Below, in pieces: positions 35,209 through 44,069 of a DNA stretch of 64,000 nucleotides; the first letter of the stretch is position 1, and each line of letters opens with the position of its first letter. A program made the position numbers and the translations under genes. The notes below the pieces were generated by a model. That model worked only from the letters and a program-made list of their open reading frames with translations. It was not told the DNA's origin and ran no database searches. Origin of the DNA: Geodermatophilus obscurus DSM 43160 (GTDB lineage Bacteria > Actinomycetota > Actinomycetes > Mycobacteriales > Geodermatophilaceae); assembly GCF_000025345.1 (NCBI RefSeq), contig NC_013757.1:3906001-3970000 (forward strand), given 5' to 3'.

Positions 35209-36594
35209 TCACACCGGCGTCGGGACCCGGTCGGCCGGACGCCGGCGGGCGCCGAGCACGGTGCGGGCCAGCCGCATCGGGCCGGTGTCCCACGGCCGCA
35301 ACGTCTCCGCCGCCGAGGCAGCCGGCGCCTCGGCCGCTGCAGCAGCCCGCTCGGCCGCGCGGACAGCAGCCGCCTCGGCGGCCTCCCGCCGGGCGATGAT
35401 CGCCTGCTTCTGCCGGTCGATCCGCTCCTGCTCGGCCATCACCAGCATCTCCTCGCGTGCCACGGCCACGGTCAGCCGCGACTCCTTCTGCAGCTCCTCG
35501 ATCTCCACGTCACCGGAGTCCCGCAGCGCCGCGAGCTTGTCGTAGGCCGACGGCGGGCCGAAGTTCAGCAGCAGCTTCATCAGCACCGGCAGGATCTCGA
35601 TGCTCATGAACAGCAGCGACAGCATCACCTGCGCCGCGGCCAGGGTCGCGTTGCGGTCACCCAGCCGGTCGAGGGCCTCCAGCCGCGCCAGGATCCCGTC
35701 GGCGTCCTCGTTGGTCGCGTCGAACGCCGTCTGCAACCGGGTCTGCTCCGCGGTCAGCCGCGTCAGCTCCGCCCGGTCCGTCTCCAGCGACGCGGACGCC
35801 AGCCCCGCGCTGCGCCCCTCAGCCGCCGACGCGGACGCCAGCGCGGCATCCAGCGACGACTTCGCCGAGGCCACCACGGTGGCCTGCGCGTCCGCAGCCG
35901 CCCGCGCCTCGACGTACGCCTGACCCGTCCCGGCGTCCCCGGTGCCGCAGGTGCCGTCCAGCTCGCACTGCGCCTTGGCCTCCAGCTCCCGCTGGGTCGC
36001 CAGCGCCGCGTCGTAGGCCTGCTGGGCCGCCGTCGCGTCGCCGTGCACCGCCGCGAGCTGCGGGTCCGCCGCACCCCCGGTGGCCACGATCGACTCGCCC
36101 AGCGCCACCTCCTCGCGCAGTGCGTCCAGCCCGGCGAACCGTGCGTCGGTCTCCAGCGTCTCCCGGTAGGCGTCGGCGGCCTCGGCCTGCATCGCCTTGA
36201 CCTCGGTGTCGATCTCCGACGAGAACACCTGCAGGGTCAGCGGCGTCGCGATGACCGCGCCCAGGATCAGCGCCAGGCCCACCCGCGGCACCGCCAGCAC
36301 GAGGTTGCGCTTGAGCGAGGCGTCGTGCGCCATCCCGACCAGCAGCATCCGGTCGAGGTTGACCACGACCGCGCCCCAGCCCAGGCCGATCAGCAGCGCC
36401 AGCGGCCACCACACGCCCAGCGCCATCGCCACGGCGAACGCCATCGACACGACCGCGAGCCCACCGGTGCTCAGCAGCACGCCACCCAGCGCCACGAACC
36501 GCGGCCGCGCACCAGGCGCCGCCTCGAGCACGTCCGGGCGCGCACCGCCCAGCACCGCCAGGCCGTCCCCGAGTCGTCTCAGCACTGCCGACAT
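35209..36594 (-). CDS. DUF4407 membrane protein
   Basis: The start is ATG 36594. The 461 residues begin with two adjacent membrane segments (ALGGVLLSTGGLAVVSMAF and VWWPLALLIGLGWGAVVV), then NLDRMLL, a third segment (VGLALILGAVIATPLTLQV), a long periplasmic or cytoplasmic helical region rich in alanine and glutamate, and a fourth segment (AQVMLSLLFMSIEILPVLM). The C-terminal 130 residues are charged and probably coiled coil. This order is typical of DUF4407. Function is unknown. It is monocistronic with its own terminator. Confidence 0.8.
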   Translation of the reverse strand: MSAVLRRLGDGLAVLGGARPDVLEAAPGARPRFVALGGVLLSTGGLAVVSMAFAVAMALGVWWPLALLIGLGWGAVVVNLDRMLLVGMAHDASLKRNLVLAVPRVGLALILGAVIATPLTLQVFSSEIDTEVKAMQAEAADAYRETLETDARFAGLDALREEVALGESIVATGGAADPQLAAVHGDATAAQQAYDAALATQRELEAKAQCELDGTCGTGDAGTGQAYVEARAAADAQATVVASAKSSLDAALASASAAEGRSAGLASASLETDRAELTRLTAEQTRLQTAFDATNEDADGILARLEALDRLGDRNATLAAAQVMLSLLFMSIEILPVLMKLLLNFGPPSAYDKLAALRDSGDVEIEELQKESRLTVAVAREEMLVMAEQERIDRQKQAIIARREAAEAAAVRAAERAAAAAEAPAASAAETLRPWDTGPMRLARTVLGARRRPADRVPTPV

Positions 36595-36777
36595 GGAGCC
36601 ACTCCCTAACGACGGGGGTAGAGATCGATCCGTCGTCTCCCCCGGCTCATCGGCACTCAGCCGGCGCGCCTGGACGAGCCAGTCACACCAGCCCCACGAG
36701 GCGTCAGGGCGGGTCGCCCGAGTTGCCACGACATCCGGCCCGGCGGAGGCTCGGCGTCTGCCGACCCCGGAGCCGTC

Positions 36778-37893
36778 ATGCCCCGCGTCCGCCGCGCCGC
36801 CGCGGCCCTCGCCGTCGTCCTGACGGCCGCCTGCACCGGTGAGGGCGACGCGGGCCCGTCTCCGCGCACCGGCACCGACGGCGCCCCCGCCCTGCTCGGC
36901 ACCGTCGACCTCGACGCGGCCGTCGGCGGCGACGCCCGGCTGCTCGACCTCGCCGCCGCGCCCGGCGACGACCCGGTCGCGCTGCTGGGGGACGGCGGCA
37001 CGCGGGCCTGGCTGGTCGAGGTGGGTCCCGGCGAGGACGGCCCGACGGCCACCACGATGCTCGAGCTGCCCGTCGTCGGGGACGACGCCGAGCTCTCCGT
37101 CCTCCCCGGTGGCTCGTTCCTCGTGGCCCACACCAGCCCGATCGCCGGGTACCAGCTGCTCACCGTCCCGCGCGACGGGCAGGCCACCGTCACCGCCCTC
37201 GGGCTGCGCCCCGACCGCGCGGCCACCGCGCTCTCCCCCGACGGGCGCACGCTCTACGCCGCGCTGAGACTCCCCGCCCCCGGCCCGGCCCAGCTGCTCG
37301 CCGTCGACCTGGCCGCCGGGGTCGTCACGAGGACCGCCCCCGTCGTCCCCGACGGGACGGTCCCCGCACTCGCGACCCGGCCGGACGGCGGCGTCGCCGC
37401 GCTGGTCGAGTCCGCGGACGGGCGCGCCCTGCTCACGGCGTACGACGCCGACCTGCGGCCGGTCGGCGAGCCGGTCGACCTCGCACCCGACGCCCCGGTC
37501 GGCACACCGGCCGGCCTCGACGTGACCGCCGACGGCACCGTCGTCGCCACCCTGCACGTCAGCGACGGGCGCGAGCTGGGGCGGCTGGTCACCGTGGCGG
37601 ACGGTGCGGTGGCCGGCTCGATCGAGCTGGACGGCGTCGGCGACTCCGCACTGGAGGTCGTCGTCTCGCCCGACGGCGGCTCCGCGTGGGTGCCGCAGGC
37701 CGACCTCTCCTACCCCGCCGAGCTGGTCACCGTCGACCTGGCCAGCGGGCAGCGGGTGTCGGCGGTGTCGCTGTGCGCCGGGGCCGCGGTGCTGGGCGAC
37801 GTCGCCCCGTTCGGTGCGGACGCCGGTCTCGTCGCCACCGGGTCGTGCGTGGACGGCGACGGTCCGCAGGCCACGGCCTTCCTCGTCGGCTGA
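36778..37893 (+). CDS. lipoprotein with beta-propeller-like repeats
   Basis: The 371 residues start with a signal peptide ending in the lipobox LTAAC (Cys19), so the mature protein should be attached to the outer face of the membrane. The body shows repeated segments of the type SPDGRTLYAAL, RPDGGVAAL, TADGTVVATL and SPDGGSAWVP, as in six- or seven-bladed propellers. No catalytic motif is seen. It may bind or scaffold something at the cell surface; the ligand is unknown. Confidence 0.65.
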   Translation: MPRVRRAAAALAVVLTAACTGEGDAGPSPRTGTDGAPALLGTVDLDAAVGGDARLLDLAAAPGDDPVALLGDGGTRAWLVEVGPGEDGPTATTMLELPVVGDDAELSVLPGGSFLVAHTSPIAGYQLLTVPRDGQATVTALGLRPDRAATALSPDGRTLYAALRLPAPGPAQLLAVDLAAGVVTRTAPVVPDGTVPALATRPDGGVAALVESADGRALLTAYDADLRPVGEPVDLAPDAPVGTPAGLDVTADGTVVATLHVSDGRELGRLVTVADGAVAGSIELDGVGDSALEVVVSPDGGSAWVPQADLSYPAELVTVDLASGQRVSAVSLCAGAAVLGDVAPFGADAGLVATGSCVDGDGPQATAFLVG

Positions 37894-37965
37894 GGTGGCC
37901 AGAGGATCCTTGAACGCAGCGACCGTCCGTCAAAGGATCGCGTGTGATGCTTTAACAGCGAGTCC

Positions 37966-37985
37966 GGCCGTGAAAGGTTACGGCC
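37966..37985 (+). promoter_or_regulatory. hairpin enclosing the ribosome site of the Fic gene
   Basis: GGCCGT (37966-37971) and ACGGCC (37980-37985) can pair directly before the GTG start at 37986, leaving the ribosome-site bases GAAAGG in the loop. This could limit translation of a toxic enzyme. The stem is only six pairs, so the call is tentative. Confidence 0.25.
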
Positions 37986-39278
37986 GTGGCGAGATGGCTG
38001 GAGGCGGTCTGGGAGCAGTCCGACCTCGACATGGTCCCCCGAGCGGATCGACTCTTCGGCCCCTACCGCCAGTACGAGCCGGATCTGGTGACCTCCCGCC
38101 CGCTGAGCATGTCGCCCGAGGCCAACCGGGACGCCACGGTGGCGGAGCGGGCGGTCCGCGAGCTGGCCACGGGACCCGGAGCCCAGGCACTCGAGGGGCT
38201 GGCCCGCTTCCTGCTGCGCTCGGAGGCCATCGCGAGCTCCCTCATCGAGGGGATCACGCCCTCACCCCAGCAGGTCGCCCTCGCGGAACTGGCGCAGGAC
38301 GAGGACGTGCGCGGCTTCAGCGACCAGGCCCGGCTGGTCGCCAACAACATCACCGTCCTGCGGCGGGCCGGCGAGGACCTCGCCTCCGCCGACGCCATCA
38401 CGATGGACGACATCGAGGCTCTGCACCGCGCGTTGCTCCCGGACGAGCAGCACCACGGACTGCGCCGCGTGCAGAACTGGATCGGCGGCTCGAGCTGGCA
38501 CCCGCTGTCCGCTGATTTCGTCCCCCCACCGCCGGAGCTGGTCCCCGGGCTGATGGATGACCTGGTGGAGTACGCGAACGGATCGGTCCACGCGCCCCTC
38601 GTGCAGGCCGGGATCGTGCACGCCCAGTTCGAGACCATCCACCCGTTCACCGACGGCAACGGCCGGGTGGGACGAGCGCTCATCCACACGGTGCTCACCC
38701 GTCGGGGCTTGACCCCCTCGGCCATCCTCCCGGTCAGCCTCGTGCTGGCCACACTCCGCGGACGGTACGTCGACGGACTGACCGCCTACCGGTACACGGC
38801 ACCGCCGCACAGTGCCGAGGCGGCGAACGCGGTCGCGTCCTGGCTCGACGTCTTCCTGCACGCCACGACCGTTGCTGCCGAACAGGCTCGCCTCTTCGCC
38901 GGACAGGTCGCGGACCTGCAGGCCGCCTGGGAGACGAGGCTGGCGGAGCACCGCGCAGCTCAGGGGCGGCGGGAGACCCCGCGAGCGGACTCGGCGACCT
39001 CGCGCATCCTCCGGACCCTGCCCGAGGTCCCCATCCTCACGACCCGCACCGCACAGCGACGGCTCGGCGTCTCGTTCCCGGCCGCGCGGGCCGCCCTCGA
39101 AGAGCTGGCCGACGCAGGGATCCTCGCCCGTCGCTCGGTGGAGCGCGGGACGACGGGGTACACAGCAACCGACGTCTTCTCGCTGGTCACCCACGCCGAA
39201 CGGCAGCTGGCCAGCACCCGATGGGACACGCGTGTCTCGGCACCGCGTCGGCCCGTCCCCGCACCGCCGCAGGACTGA
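37986..39278 (+). CDS. Fic-family AMP-transferase with N-terminal inhibitory motif and winged helix
   Basis: The 430 residues carry the Fic signature HPFTDGNGRVGR with catalytic His219. Upstream, SSLIEG (Ser84-Glu88-Gly89) fits the inhibitory S-x-x-x-E-G motif, whose glutamate blocks ATP binding, so this is a self-inhibited class II Fic protein. The C-terminal third resembles a winged-helix domain (TRTAQRRLGVSFPAARAALEELADAGIL). Fic enzymes add AMP to target proteins. The DNA-binding tail is common in this subfamily. No antitoxin gene is next to it, as expected for the self-inhibited class. Confidence 0.87.
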   Translation: MARWLEAVWEQSDLDMVPRADRLFGPYRQYEPDLVTSRPLSMSPEANRDATVAERAVRELATGPGAQALEGLARFLLRSEAIASSLIEGITPSPQQVALAELAQDEDVRGFSDQARLVANNITVLRRAGEDLASADAITMDDIEALHRALLPDEQHHGLRRVQNWIGGSSWHPLSADFVPPPPELVPGLMDDLVEYANGSVHAPLVQAGIVHAQFETIHPFTDGNGRVGRALIHTVLTRRGLTPSAILPVSLVLATLRGRYVDGLTAYRYTAPPHSAEAANAVASWLDVFLHATTVAAEQARLFAGQVADLQAAWETRLAEHRAAQGRRETPRADSATSRILRTLPEVPILTTRTAQRRLGVSFPAARAALEELADAGILARRSVERGTTGYTATDVFSLVTHAERQLASTRWDTRVSAPRRPVPAPPQD

Positions 39279-39285
39279 CGGGGAC

Positions 39286-39302
39286 CGCACCCGAGCGGTG
39301 CG
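39286..39302. terminator. short GC hairpin between convergent genes
   Basis: CGCACC and GGTGCG pair around a five-base loop between the Fic stop (39278) and the stop of the minus-strand membrane gene (39304). It could end transcription from both sides. Confidence 0.35.
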
Positions 39303-39303
39303 C

Positions 39304-39684
39304 TCAGCCCTTCATCGACCGGACCGCCAGCGCGGCCGCGCCGTAGGCCACCGAGCTGACGACCGCCCGCAGCGTGGTCGGCCGGCCGGCCTGGGCAGCG
39401 GCCGCCAGCGCGGTCAGCGCGTCGATCGCGTTGGCGCCGGCCAGCACGGCCAGCCCGCGGTCGACCTCCTCGTCGGTGCGCGCGGTCAGCGCCAGGACCG
39501 AGATCGCCAGCGCCCGGCTGCCGAACAGCCGCTGCAGCTGCAGACCGGCCGGAGAGACCGGGACCCCGTAGCTCCTCGCGACCACCCTCGGCGCGACGAC
39601 GCTGGTGAGCCCGAAGGCCGCCCCCGTGGCGCCCAGCGCCCTCGCCAGCTGCTGCTTCGACATCCCCGCGACCGTCGTCGCCAT
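39304..39684 (-). CDS. small membrane protein, DUF4267-like
   Basis: ATG 39684 follows GGGAGGGG; the longer frame to 39759 has no support. The 126 residues have two to four hydrophobic alanine-rich segments (ALAISVLALTA, GLAVLAGANAIDALTALAAAAQ, AVVSSVAYGAAALAV) and a conserved-looking FGSRALAI. The pattern resembles DUF4267 and related small membrane proteins. Function is unknown. Confidence 0.55.
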   Translation of the reverse strand: MATTVAGMSKQQLARALGATGAAFGLTSVVAPRVVARSYGVPVSPAGLQLQRLFGSRALAISVLALTARTDEEVDRGLAVLAGANAIDALTALAAAAQAGRPTTLRAVVSSVAYGAAALAVRSMKG

Positions 39685-39790
39685 GGCGCACCCCTCCCGG
39701 GCCGACCCGGACGGCTCGGCTCGCCGTCTGCCGGGAGTCAACCAGCAACGTCGTCCCACCGCAGCGGACGCCGTTGGCTACGGTCGCGCC

Positions 39791-40573
39791 ATGGCTCTCG
39801 ACCCCGGCGAGGGTCCGCACAGCCCACCCGACGTCGAGCTCGCGCACCGCCCCACCACCTGGGGCGTGGTGCGCAGCCGCACGGTGGGCGCGCCGCGCGA
39901 CGGCGTCCCCGAGGTCGTCGTCGTCCCCGGCCTGGCCGTGTCCGACTACCTGCAGCCGGCGCTGTGCGAACTCGGCAGCTGGACGCGCGCCCACCTGGTC
40001 GAGCTGCCCGGCTTCTCGGGCAGCGGGGAGCCGCCGCACCCGCTGGACGTCGGCCAGTTCGCCGACGCCGTGGTGCAGTGGCTCGACGCCGGTGGCCTCG
40101 ACCGGGTCGTGCTCGCCGGGCACTCCAGCGGCACCCAGGTGGCCGCGCACGTCGCGGTCCGCCGTCCTCGGGCGGTGCGGGCGCTCGTCCTGGCCAGCCC
40201 CACCATCGACCCGCGCTTCCGCAGCCGCCGGCGGGTGCTGATGGCCTGGCGGCGGAACCGGCAGCTGGAGCCGCCGAGCCTCGACGAACGGCACACCTCC
40301 GAGCGGCAGCGGGCCGGCCTGCGCCGCGTGGCACACGCGCTGGGGGTCCACCTGGCCGACGCCCTCGAGGACGTCGTCCCGCGCGTGCCGGTCCCGGTGC
40401 TCGTGCTGCGCGGCGACCGGGACCGGTTGTGCACGGAGGAGTGGGCGCGCGAGCTCGCCGACCTGGCGCCCGACGGCCGGTTCGTGCCCGTGCCCGGGGC
40501 GCACAGCTTCGTGTGGACGGCGCCGGGAGCCTGGTCCGCCCCCATCGAGGACCTGGCGAGCCAGGTGCCCTGA
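39791..40573 (+). CDS. alpha/beta hydrolase
   Basis: Starting at ATG 39791, the 260 residues show the alpha/beta hydrolase triad: nucleophile Ser in GHSSGTQ, acid in LRGDRDRL, and His in GAHSFVW near the C-terminus. The oxyanion region is VVVVPGLAVSDY. Substrate cannot be inferred. Only 106 bases separate its start from the divergent small membrane protein. Confidence 0.75.
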   Translation: MALDPGEGPHSPPDVELAHRPTTWGVVRSRTVGAPRDGVPEVVVVPGLAVSDYLQPALCELGSWTRAHLVELPGFSGSGEPPHPLDVGQFADAVVQWLDAGGLDRVVLAGHSSGTQVAAHVAVRRPRAVRALVLASPTIDPRFRSRRRVLMAWRRNRQLEPPSLDERHTSERQRAGLRRVAHALGVHLADALEDVVPRVPVPVLVLRGDRDRLCTEEWARELADLAPDGRFVPVPGAHSFVWTAPGAWSAPIEDLASQVP

Positions 40574-40653
40574 CCGGACCGCCGGTCCAGGAGCTGGGGC
40601 GCGGTGGACCCGCGGCCGGACAGCGCAGCTCGCCGGCCTCATCCGCCCCCACC

Positions 40654-40723
40654 GTTGATCATGGGGTCGTAACCCTCGGGCGGCGTGCCGGGGCGTGTCG
40701 GCGGCAACAAGCCCATGATCAAC
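40654..40723. repeat. 12-base inverted repeat with 46-base spacer between convergent genes
   Basis: GTTGATCATGGG (40654-40665) is perfectly repeated in inverted form at 40712-40723; the right arm overlaps the stop of the DinB-like gene. The spacer itself is GC-rich with smaller symmetries. It may act as a bidirectional terminator or be a mobile-repeat relic. Confidence 0.45.
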
Positions 40724-41303
40724 ATGCCGGCGGGCGCCAGGCCGGGTCGCGGCCGGTGAGGCCGAGCAGCCGGTCCAGCGGCGGTGCGTCGTCGGGCACG
40801 GGCACCGGCGGGCCGAACAGTCCCGGAGTGGGCCCCTCGGCGGCGGCCTGGGCGGCGAACTCCGTGCACACCGCCACCGACGTCGGATCGGCCACGTAGT
40901 CCTGCCCGGTGGCGACTGCGAGATCCCAGCCGTGCACCAGCACCTCGTCGAGCGCCACGGCCGCCGCGACGGACGCGGGCATCGTCACGCCGCCGGCCTC
41001 CGCGGTCCCCTCCCACGCCGAGGGCCGCCGCCACGCCTCCACCAGTGCGTCGAGCTGAGCCGGGATCCCGGTGCGCCAGTCGGGCGGCAGGTCGTCGGCC
41101 GACGCCGAGGGCCCACCGGACACCGGCGTCTTCTCCGCTGCCATCCGGAACGCTGTCGTCAGGCCCACGACATGCGCGAGCAGCCCCGCCACCGGGGTGC
41201 CGGCGCACGGGGTCGGGTCGCCGAGCTGGTCGTCGCGGATGCCGGCCACCACCTGGGCCAGCTCCGCCGCCTGCGGACCGAGGTCGAGCTGCATCGTCTC
41301 CAT
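40719..41303 (-). CDS. TIGR03086 / mycothiol-dependent DinB-like protein
   Basis: The 194 residues match the TIGR03086 subgroup of DinB-fold proteins: an N-terminal LGPQAAELAQVVAGIRDDQLGDPTPCAGTPVAGLLAHVVGL-type helix pair with the first metal histidine, and LDEVLVHGWDLAVATG with the last. The fold includes mycothiol-dependent maleylpyruvate isomerase, so a mycothiol S-transferase is plausible. Two starts are possible, ATG 41303 and ATG 41294; the second has GGAG a few bases before it. Confidence 0.75.
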   Translation of the reverse strand: METMQLDLGPQAAELAQVVAGIRDDQLGDPTPCAGTPVAGLLAHVVGLTTAFRMAAEKTPVSGGPSASADDLPPDWRTGIPAQLDALVEAWRRPSAWEGTAEAGGVTMPASVAAAVALDEVLVHGWDLAVATGQDYVADPTSVAVCTEFAAQAAAEGPTPGLFGPPVPVPDDAPPLDRLLGLTGRDPAWRPPAC

Positions 41304-41411
41304 GCGAGGACAGACCGGACGGTGGCACGGAACTCACCGCGTGACTCACCGGGCCTCACGCTCCGCCGCCGTACCATGACGGTTCGCGTCCACCAGGGAG
41401 AGCACCGCGCC

Positions 41412-42533
41412 ATGCCCCACGGCTCACCGGATCGCTGGCCCGGCGTCCGCCGCCGCCGGACCCGCGGCACCACGACCGCCGACCGACCCGAGCGCGGCTG
41501 GTCCGGGTACGGCGACGCGGTCCCGTCGCGGCCGGTGCCGCCCCTCCGCTCGCCGTGGGACGACGCGGCCGACCGGTACGGCGTCGACGGTTCCGGCCCC
41601 GCCCCCGAGGAGCAGCCTGGGCGCCGGCGGCGGCGCCGCGACCGGGAGGACCGCGACGAGCGGCGTCCCCGGGGCGGCCTGCGGGACGGGTACGACCGGC
41701 CCGACCGGCCGGATCGGTCCCGCGGGCGCCGGCAGCTCGCCGGGCGCGTCGGGAAGGTGCTCGCCGTCGCCCTCGTCGTGCAGGCGCTGGTGATGGTCTC
41801 GCTGCGCTGGGTCGACCCGCCGACGACGGCGTTCATGGCGGCCAACCCCAACGGCGCCATCCAGCAGTCGGTGCCGGTCGAGCACGTGTCGCGCAACTTC
41901 CTCGCCGCCGTCATCGCGCACGAGGACGCCAAGCTGCCCTACCGATCCGGTGCCTTCACCTGGGCCGAGATGTGGGCCCGCGCGCACGCGCACCTCGTAG
42001 GCGACGAGGACCCCTCGGGCTCGACCATCCCGCAGCAGGTCGCCAAGAACCTCTTCCTGAACCAGGAGATGAGCTCTTGGCGCAAGGCCGTGGAGGCCGG
42101 GCTGTCCGCGGAGCTCGCGCTGGCGGTCGACGACCGGCGGATGCTCGAGCTCTACGTCAACTACGCCCAGTTCGGGCCGTCGCTCTACGGCGTCTGCGCG
42201 GCCAGCTGGTACTACTTCGACCGCCCGCCGCAGGACCTCCCGGTCGACCAGGCCGTGCAGCTGGTCGGGCTGCTCCCATCCCCCGGCCACGTGCAGCGGG
42301 CACCCGGCGGCGGCCTGGACTTCGACGTCGCCGACGGTCAGGGCTGGCTGTCCCGCTCGCACGTGATCAACGCGCAGAACCGGGTGCCGCGGCACATCGA
42401 GCGACTCGGTTTCCAGCCGGTGGAGGACGCCGGGATCACCGGACTGGCCGGTGACCAGCCGGCCTCCGACGACGACTGCTCGACCCGTCCGCAGGCGGTC
42501 GCCGACCTGATCGCCGCGGAGGGCACCGCCTGA
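41412..42533 (+). CDS. mtgA: monofunctional peptidoglycan glycosyltransferase (GT51)
   Basis: I start at ATG 41412, preceded by AGGGAGAG; ATG 41376 is an alternative. The 373 residues have a basic, arginine-rich cytoplasmic N-terminus (about 110 residues), a single membrane anchor (VLAVALVVQALVMVSL), and a GT51 domain: AVIAHEDAKLPY with the catalytic glutamate, GSTIPQQVAKNLFL, and RKAVEAGLSAELALAVDDRRMLELYVNYAQFG. The enzyme polymerises lipid II into glycan strands outside the membrane. No transpeptidase domain follows. Palindrome copy B starts six bases after the stop. Confidence 0.85.
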   Translation: MPHGSPDRWPGVRRRRTRGTTTADRPERGWSGYGDAVPSRPVPPLRSPWDDAADRYGVDGSGPAPEEQPGRRRRRRDREDRDERRPRGGLRDGYDRPDRPDRSRGRRQLAGRVGKVLAVALVVQALVMVSLRWVDPPTTAFMAANPNGAIQQSVPVEHVSRNFLAAVIAHEDAKLPYRSGAFTWAEMWARAHAHLVGDEDPSGSTIPQQVAKNLFLNQEMSSWRKAVEAGLSAELALAVDDRRMLELYVNYAQFGPSLYGVCAASWYYFDRPPQDLPVDQAVQLVGLLPSPGHVQRAPGGGLDFDVADGQGWLSRSHVINAQNRVPRHIERLGFQPVEDAGITGLAGDQPASDDDCSTRPQAVADLIAAEGTA

Positions 42534-42538
42534 CCGGC

Positions 42539-42576
42539 GCTCGTGCTCTGCCCACCACCGTGGGCAGAGCACGAGC
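42539..42576. terminator. palindrome family copy B
   Basis: This copy has 17-base arms (left arm GCTCGTGCTCTGCCCAC) around a four-base loop, right after the transglycosylase stop. It shares the core TCGTGCTCTGCCCAC with the copies at 34954, 42932 and 52546. Confidence 0.6.
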
Positions 42577-42612
42577 ATGCGCGGGACGACTCTCCGAGGG
42601 AGACCCTGCCGG

Positions 42613-42897
42613 GCGGCGTTCGCGACCAGGTACCCATGGGTGACCCGGTACGACCCTGCGCAGCGGTACGCGGCCGGTGACCTGGCCGAGGCGGGCGGCC
42701 TGCCGGCGTTCGTGTCCGGGAACCAGTCGCTGGAGGACGAGGACGTCGTGCCGAGGCACACCTGCGGGTCGACCCACTTCCCGCGCCCGGAGGACTGGCC
42801 GGTCATGTCGGTCGAGGTGGTCGGCTTCCGGCTGGTACCGGTCGGCTTCTTCGACCGCAACCCCGCACTGGACACCCCGCCTCGACGTCGTCTCCCT
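42613..42897 (+). pseudogene. C-terminal remnant of a copper amine oxidase gene
   Basis: From about 42613 one frame reads YPWVTRYDPAQRYAAGDL, then GLPAFVSGNQSLEDEDVV, THFPRPEDWPVMSVEVVGFR and LVPVGFFDRNPALDTPP, the last 85-90 residues of primary-amine oxidases, including the distal copper-ligand histidine in THFPRPEDWP. The upstream 550 or so residues with the topaquinone tyrosine and the other copper ligands are missing; a palindrome copy stands there instead. After NPALDTPP the frame degenerates. The piece is a gene relic. Confidence 0.7.
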
Positions 42898-42931
42898 GCA
42901 CCGCCGGGTGGCCGGACCCGCGGTACCGGCG

Positions 42932-42967
42932 CTCGTGCTCTGCCCACGGTGGTGGGCAGGGCACGAG
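42932..42967. terminator. palindrome family copy C
   Basis: The 16-base arms (left arm CTCGTGCTCTGCCCAC) enclose four bases; one position in the right arm is changed so that it would form a G-U pair in RNA. It lies between the amine oxidase relic and the convergent gene ending at 43032. Confidence 0.55.
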
Positions 42968-43031
42968 TCCGTGGGAGGGAGGACACCGGGACCCAGCTCT
43001 CGTCCGGGTCGCCCGCTTCGCCGGCCGCGCG

Positions 43032-44066
43032 TCAGAGCGGGCGGACGGCGGCGGTCACCGAGCGCGAGCCCCCCGCCCAGGTCGGCAGCAGCGCCATCTT
43101 GCCGCCCGCCCCGCCGGTGACCACGACGCGCACGTCGTCTGCCGAGGCCGCCACCCGCAGGTCCCCGGCGGCGTAGGCCGGCAGGCCCGCGCGGAACGCC
43201 AGCGCGGACGCCGACGCCCGCAGCAGCGCACTGCCCTGCTCGAAGAGGAACCCGGCCATCCGGTCGGCGCCCCAGCCCTGCTCCCCCAGCAGCGCGGCCA
43301 GCTCCGGCGGCAGCAGCAGGAACTGCTCGCCGTCCCGGAAGCGGCCCGGGTCCCCCGCGGCCATCGCCGCGCCCGCCATCGCCGCCGCAGCCGGACCCAG
43401 CACGGACGGCGGCTCGCGGTACCCCTCACCCGGCAGCACCTCGACCAGCCCACCGACCCCGACCACGGTCACCGCGTCGACGTCCACCCCGAGCCCGCGC
43501 CGCTGGGCCAGCGAGGGCAGCGGGCGGGGCGCCTCCGCCGTGCAGCAGGTGTACTTCGCCGGCGAGCCGATCGTCGCCATGTCCGTCAGCCCGGCGCGCG
43601 CCCCGCCGATCCCGGCGAGGGCGAGGGAGACCGCCCGCCCGACGCCGGCGTTCCCCGCGTTCCCGGTGCCCAGCCCGCCCGCTCCCGAGGTCATCCCGAC
43701 CCGGCGGGCGACCGGCCCGTGCACCAGCACGCCCACCGCCGGCGCCCCGGTCGTCGTCGCGAGGCCGAGCAGGTTGAAGCCCGGCTCCAGCGCCGCCCGG
43801 CACGCCGCCACCACCACCGGGAGCGCGGGCCTCGGGCACCCGGCCAGCACCGCGTACCAGGCCACCGCCCGCACGGTCAGCTCGCCGAACAGCGGCGGCA
43901 CCTGCCCCAGGACGGCGTCCGGGTCGGCGGCCCCGGCCAGCATCGCGTCGAGCCGGGCGGCGGTCGGCGGCACCACCGGCAGCCCGTCGCCGTGCCCCGC
44001 GGCCAGCAGGTCGGCGGCCACCGCTGCCGGATCGGCGGCGTCGGGGAACAGCGGCAGGTCAGGCAC
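43032..44066 (-). CDS. UGSC-cluster protein of unknown function (paralogue 2)
   Basis: The GTG start lies three bases after the previous stop. The 344 residues align along their length with the upstream neighbour (44070-45101). Shared landmarks are GDGLPVVPPTAARLDAML near the N-terminus, the cysteine in LAGCPRPALPVVVAAC, a glycine-rich GMTSGAGGLGTGNAGNAGVGRA, GSPAKYTCCTAEAP, and a C-terminal VVVTGGAGGKMALLP. I do not recognise a family of known function. Its place at the end of an operon with a selenoprotein-flavoprotein fusion and CoA enzymes suggests the two paralogues form a complex or act on the same substrate. Confidence 0.7.
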   Translation of the reverse strand: MPDLPLFPDAADPAAVAADLLAAGHGDGLPVVPPTAARLDAMLAGAADPDAVLGQVPPLFGELTVRAVAWYAVLAGCPRPALPVVVAACRAALEPGFNLLGLATTTGAPAVGVLVHGPVARRVGMTSGAGGLGTGNAGNAGVGRAVSLALAGIGGARAGLTDMATIGSPAKYTCCTAEAPRPLPSLAQRRGLGVDVDAVTVVGVGGLVEVLPGEGYREPPSVLGPAAAAMAGAAMAAGDPGRFRDGEQFLLLPPELAALLGEQGWGADRMAGFLFEQGSALLRASASALAFRAGLPAYAAGDLRVAASADDVRVVVTGGAGGKMALLPTWAGGSRSVTAAVRPL

Positions 44067-44069
44067 GGT

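Noticed and set aside
35209..37557. 782-residue extension of the DUF4407 gene
   Set aside because: The first 320 residues lie antisense to the lipoprotein gene and show no family pattern; ATG 36594 starts the DUF4407 sequence.
37910..37938. Sigma-70-like promoter TTGAAC...AAGGAT before the Fic gene
   Set aside because: Spacing is right but the -10 match is too weak to list.
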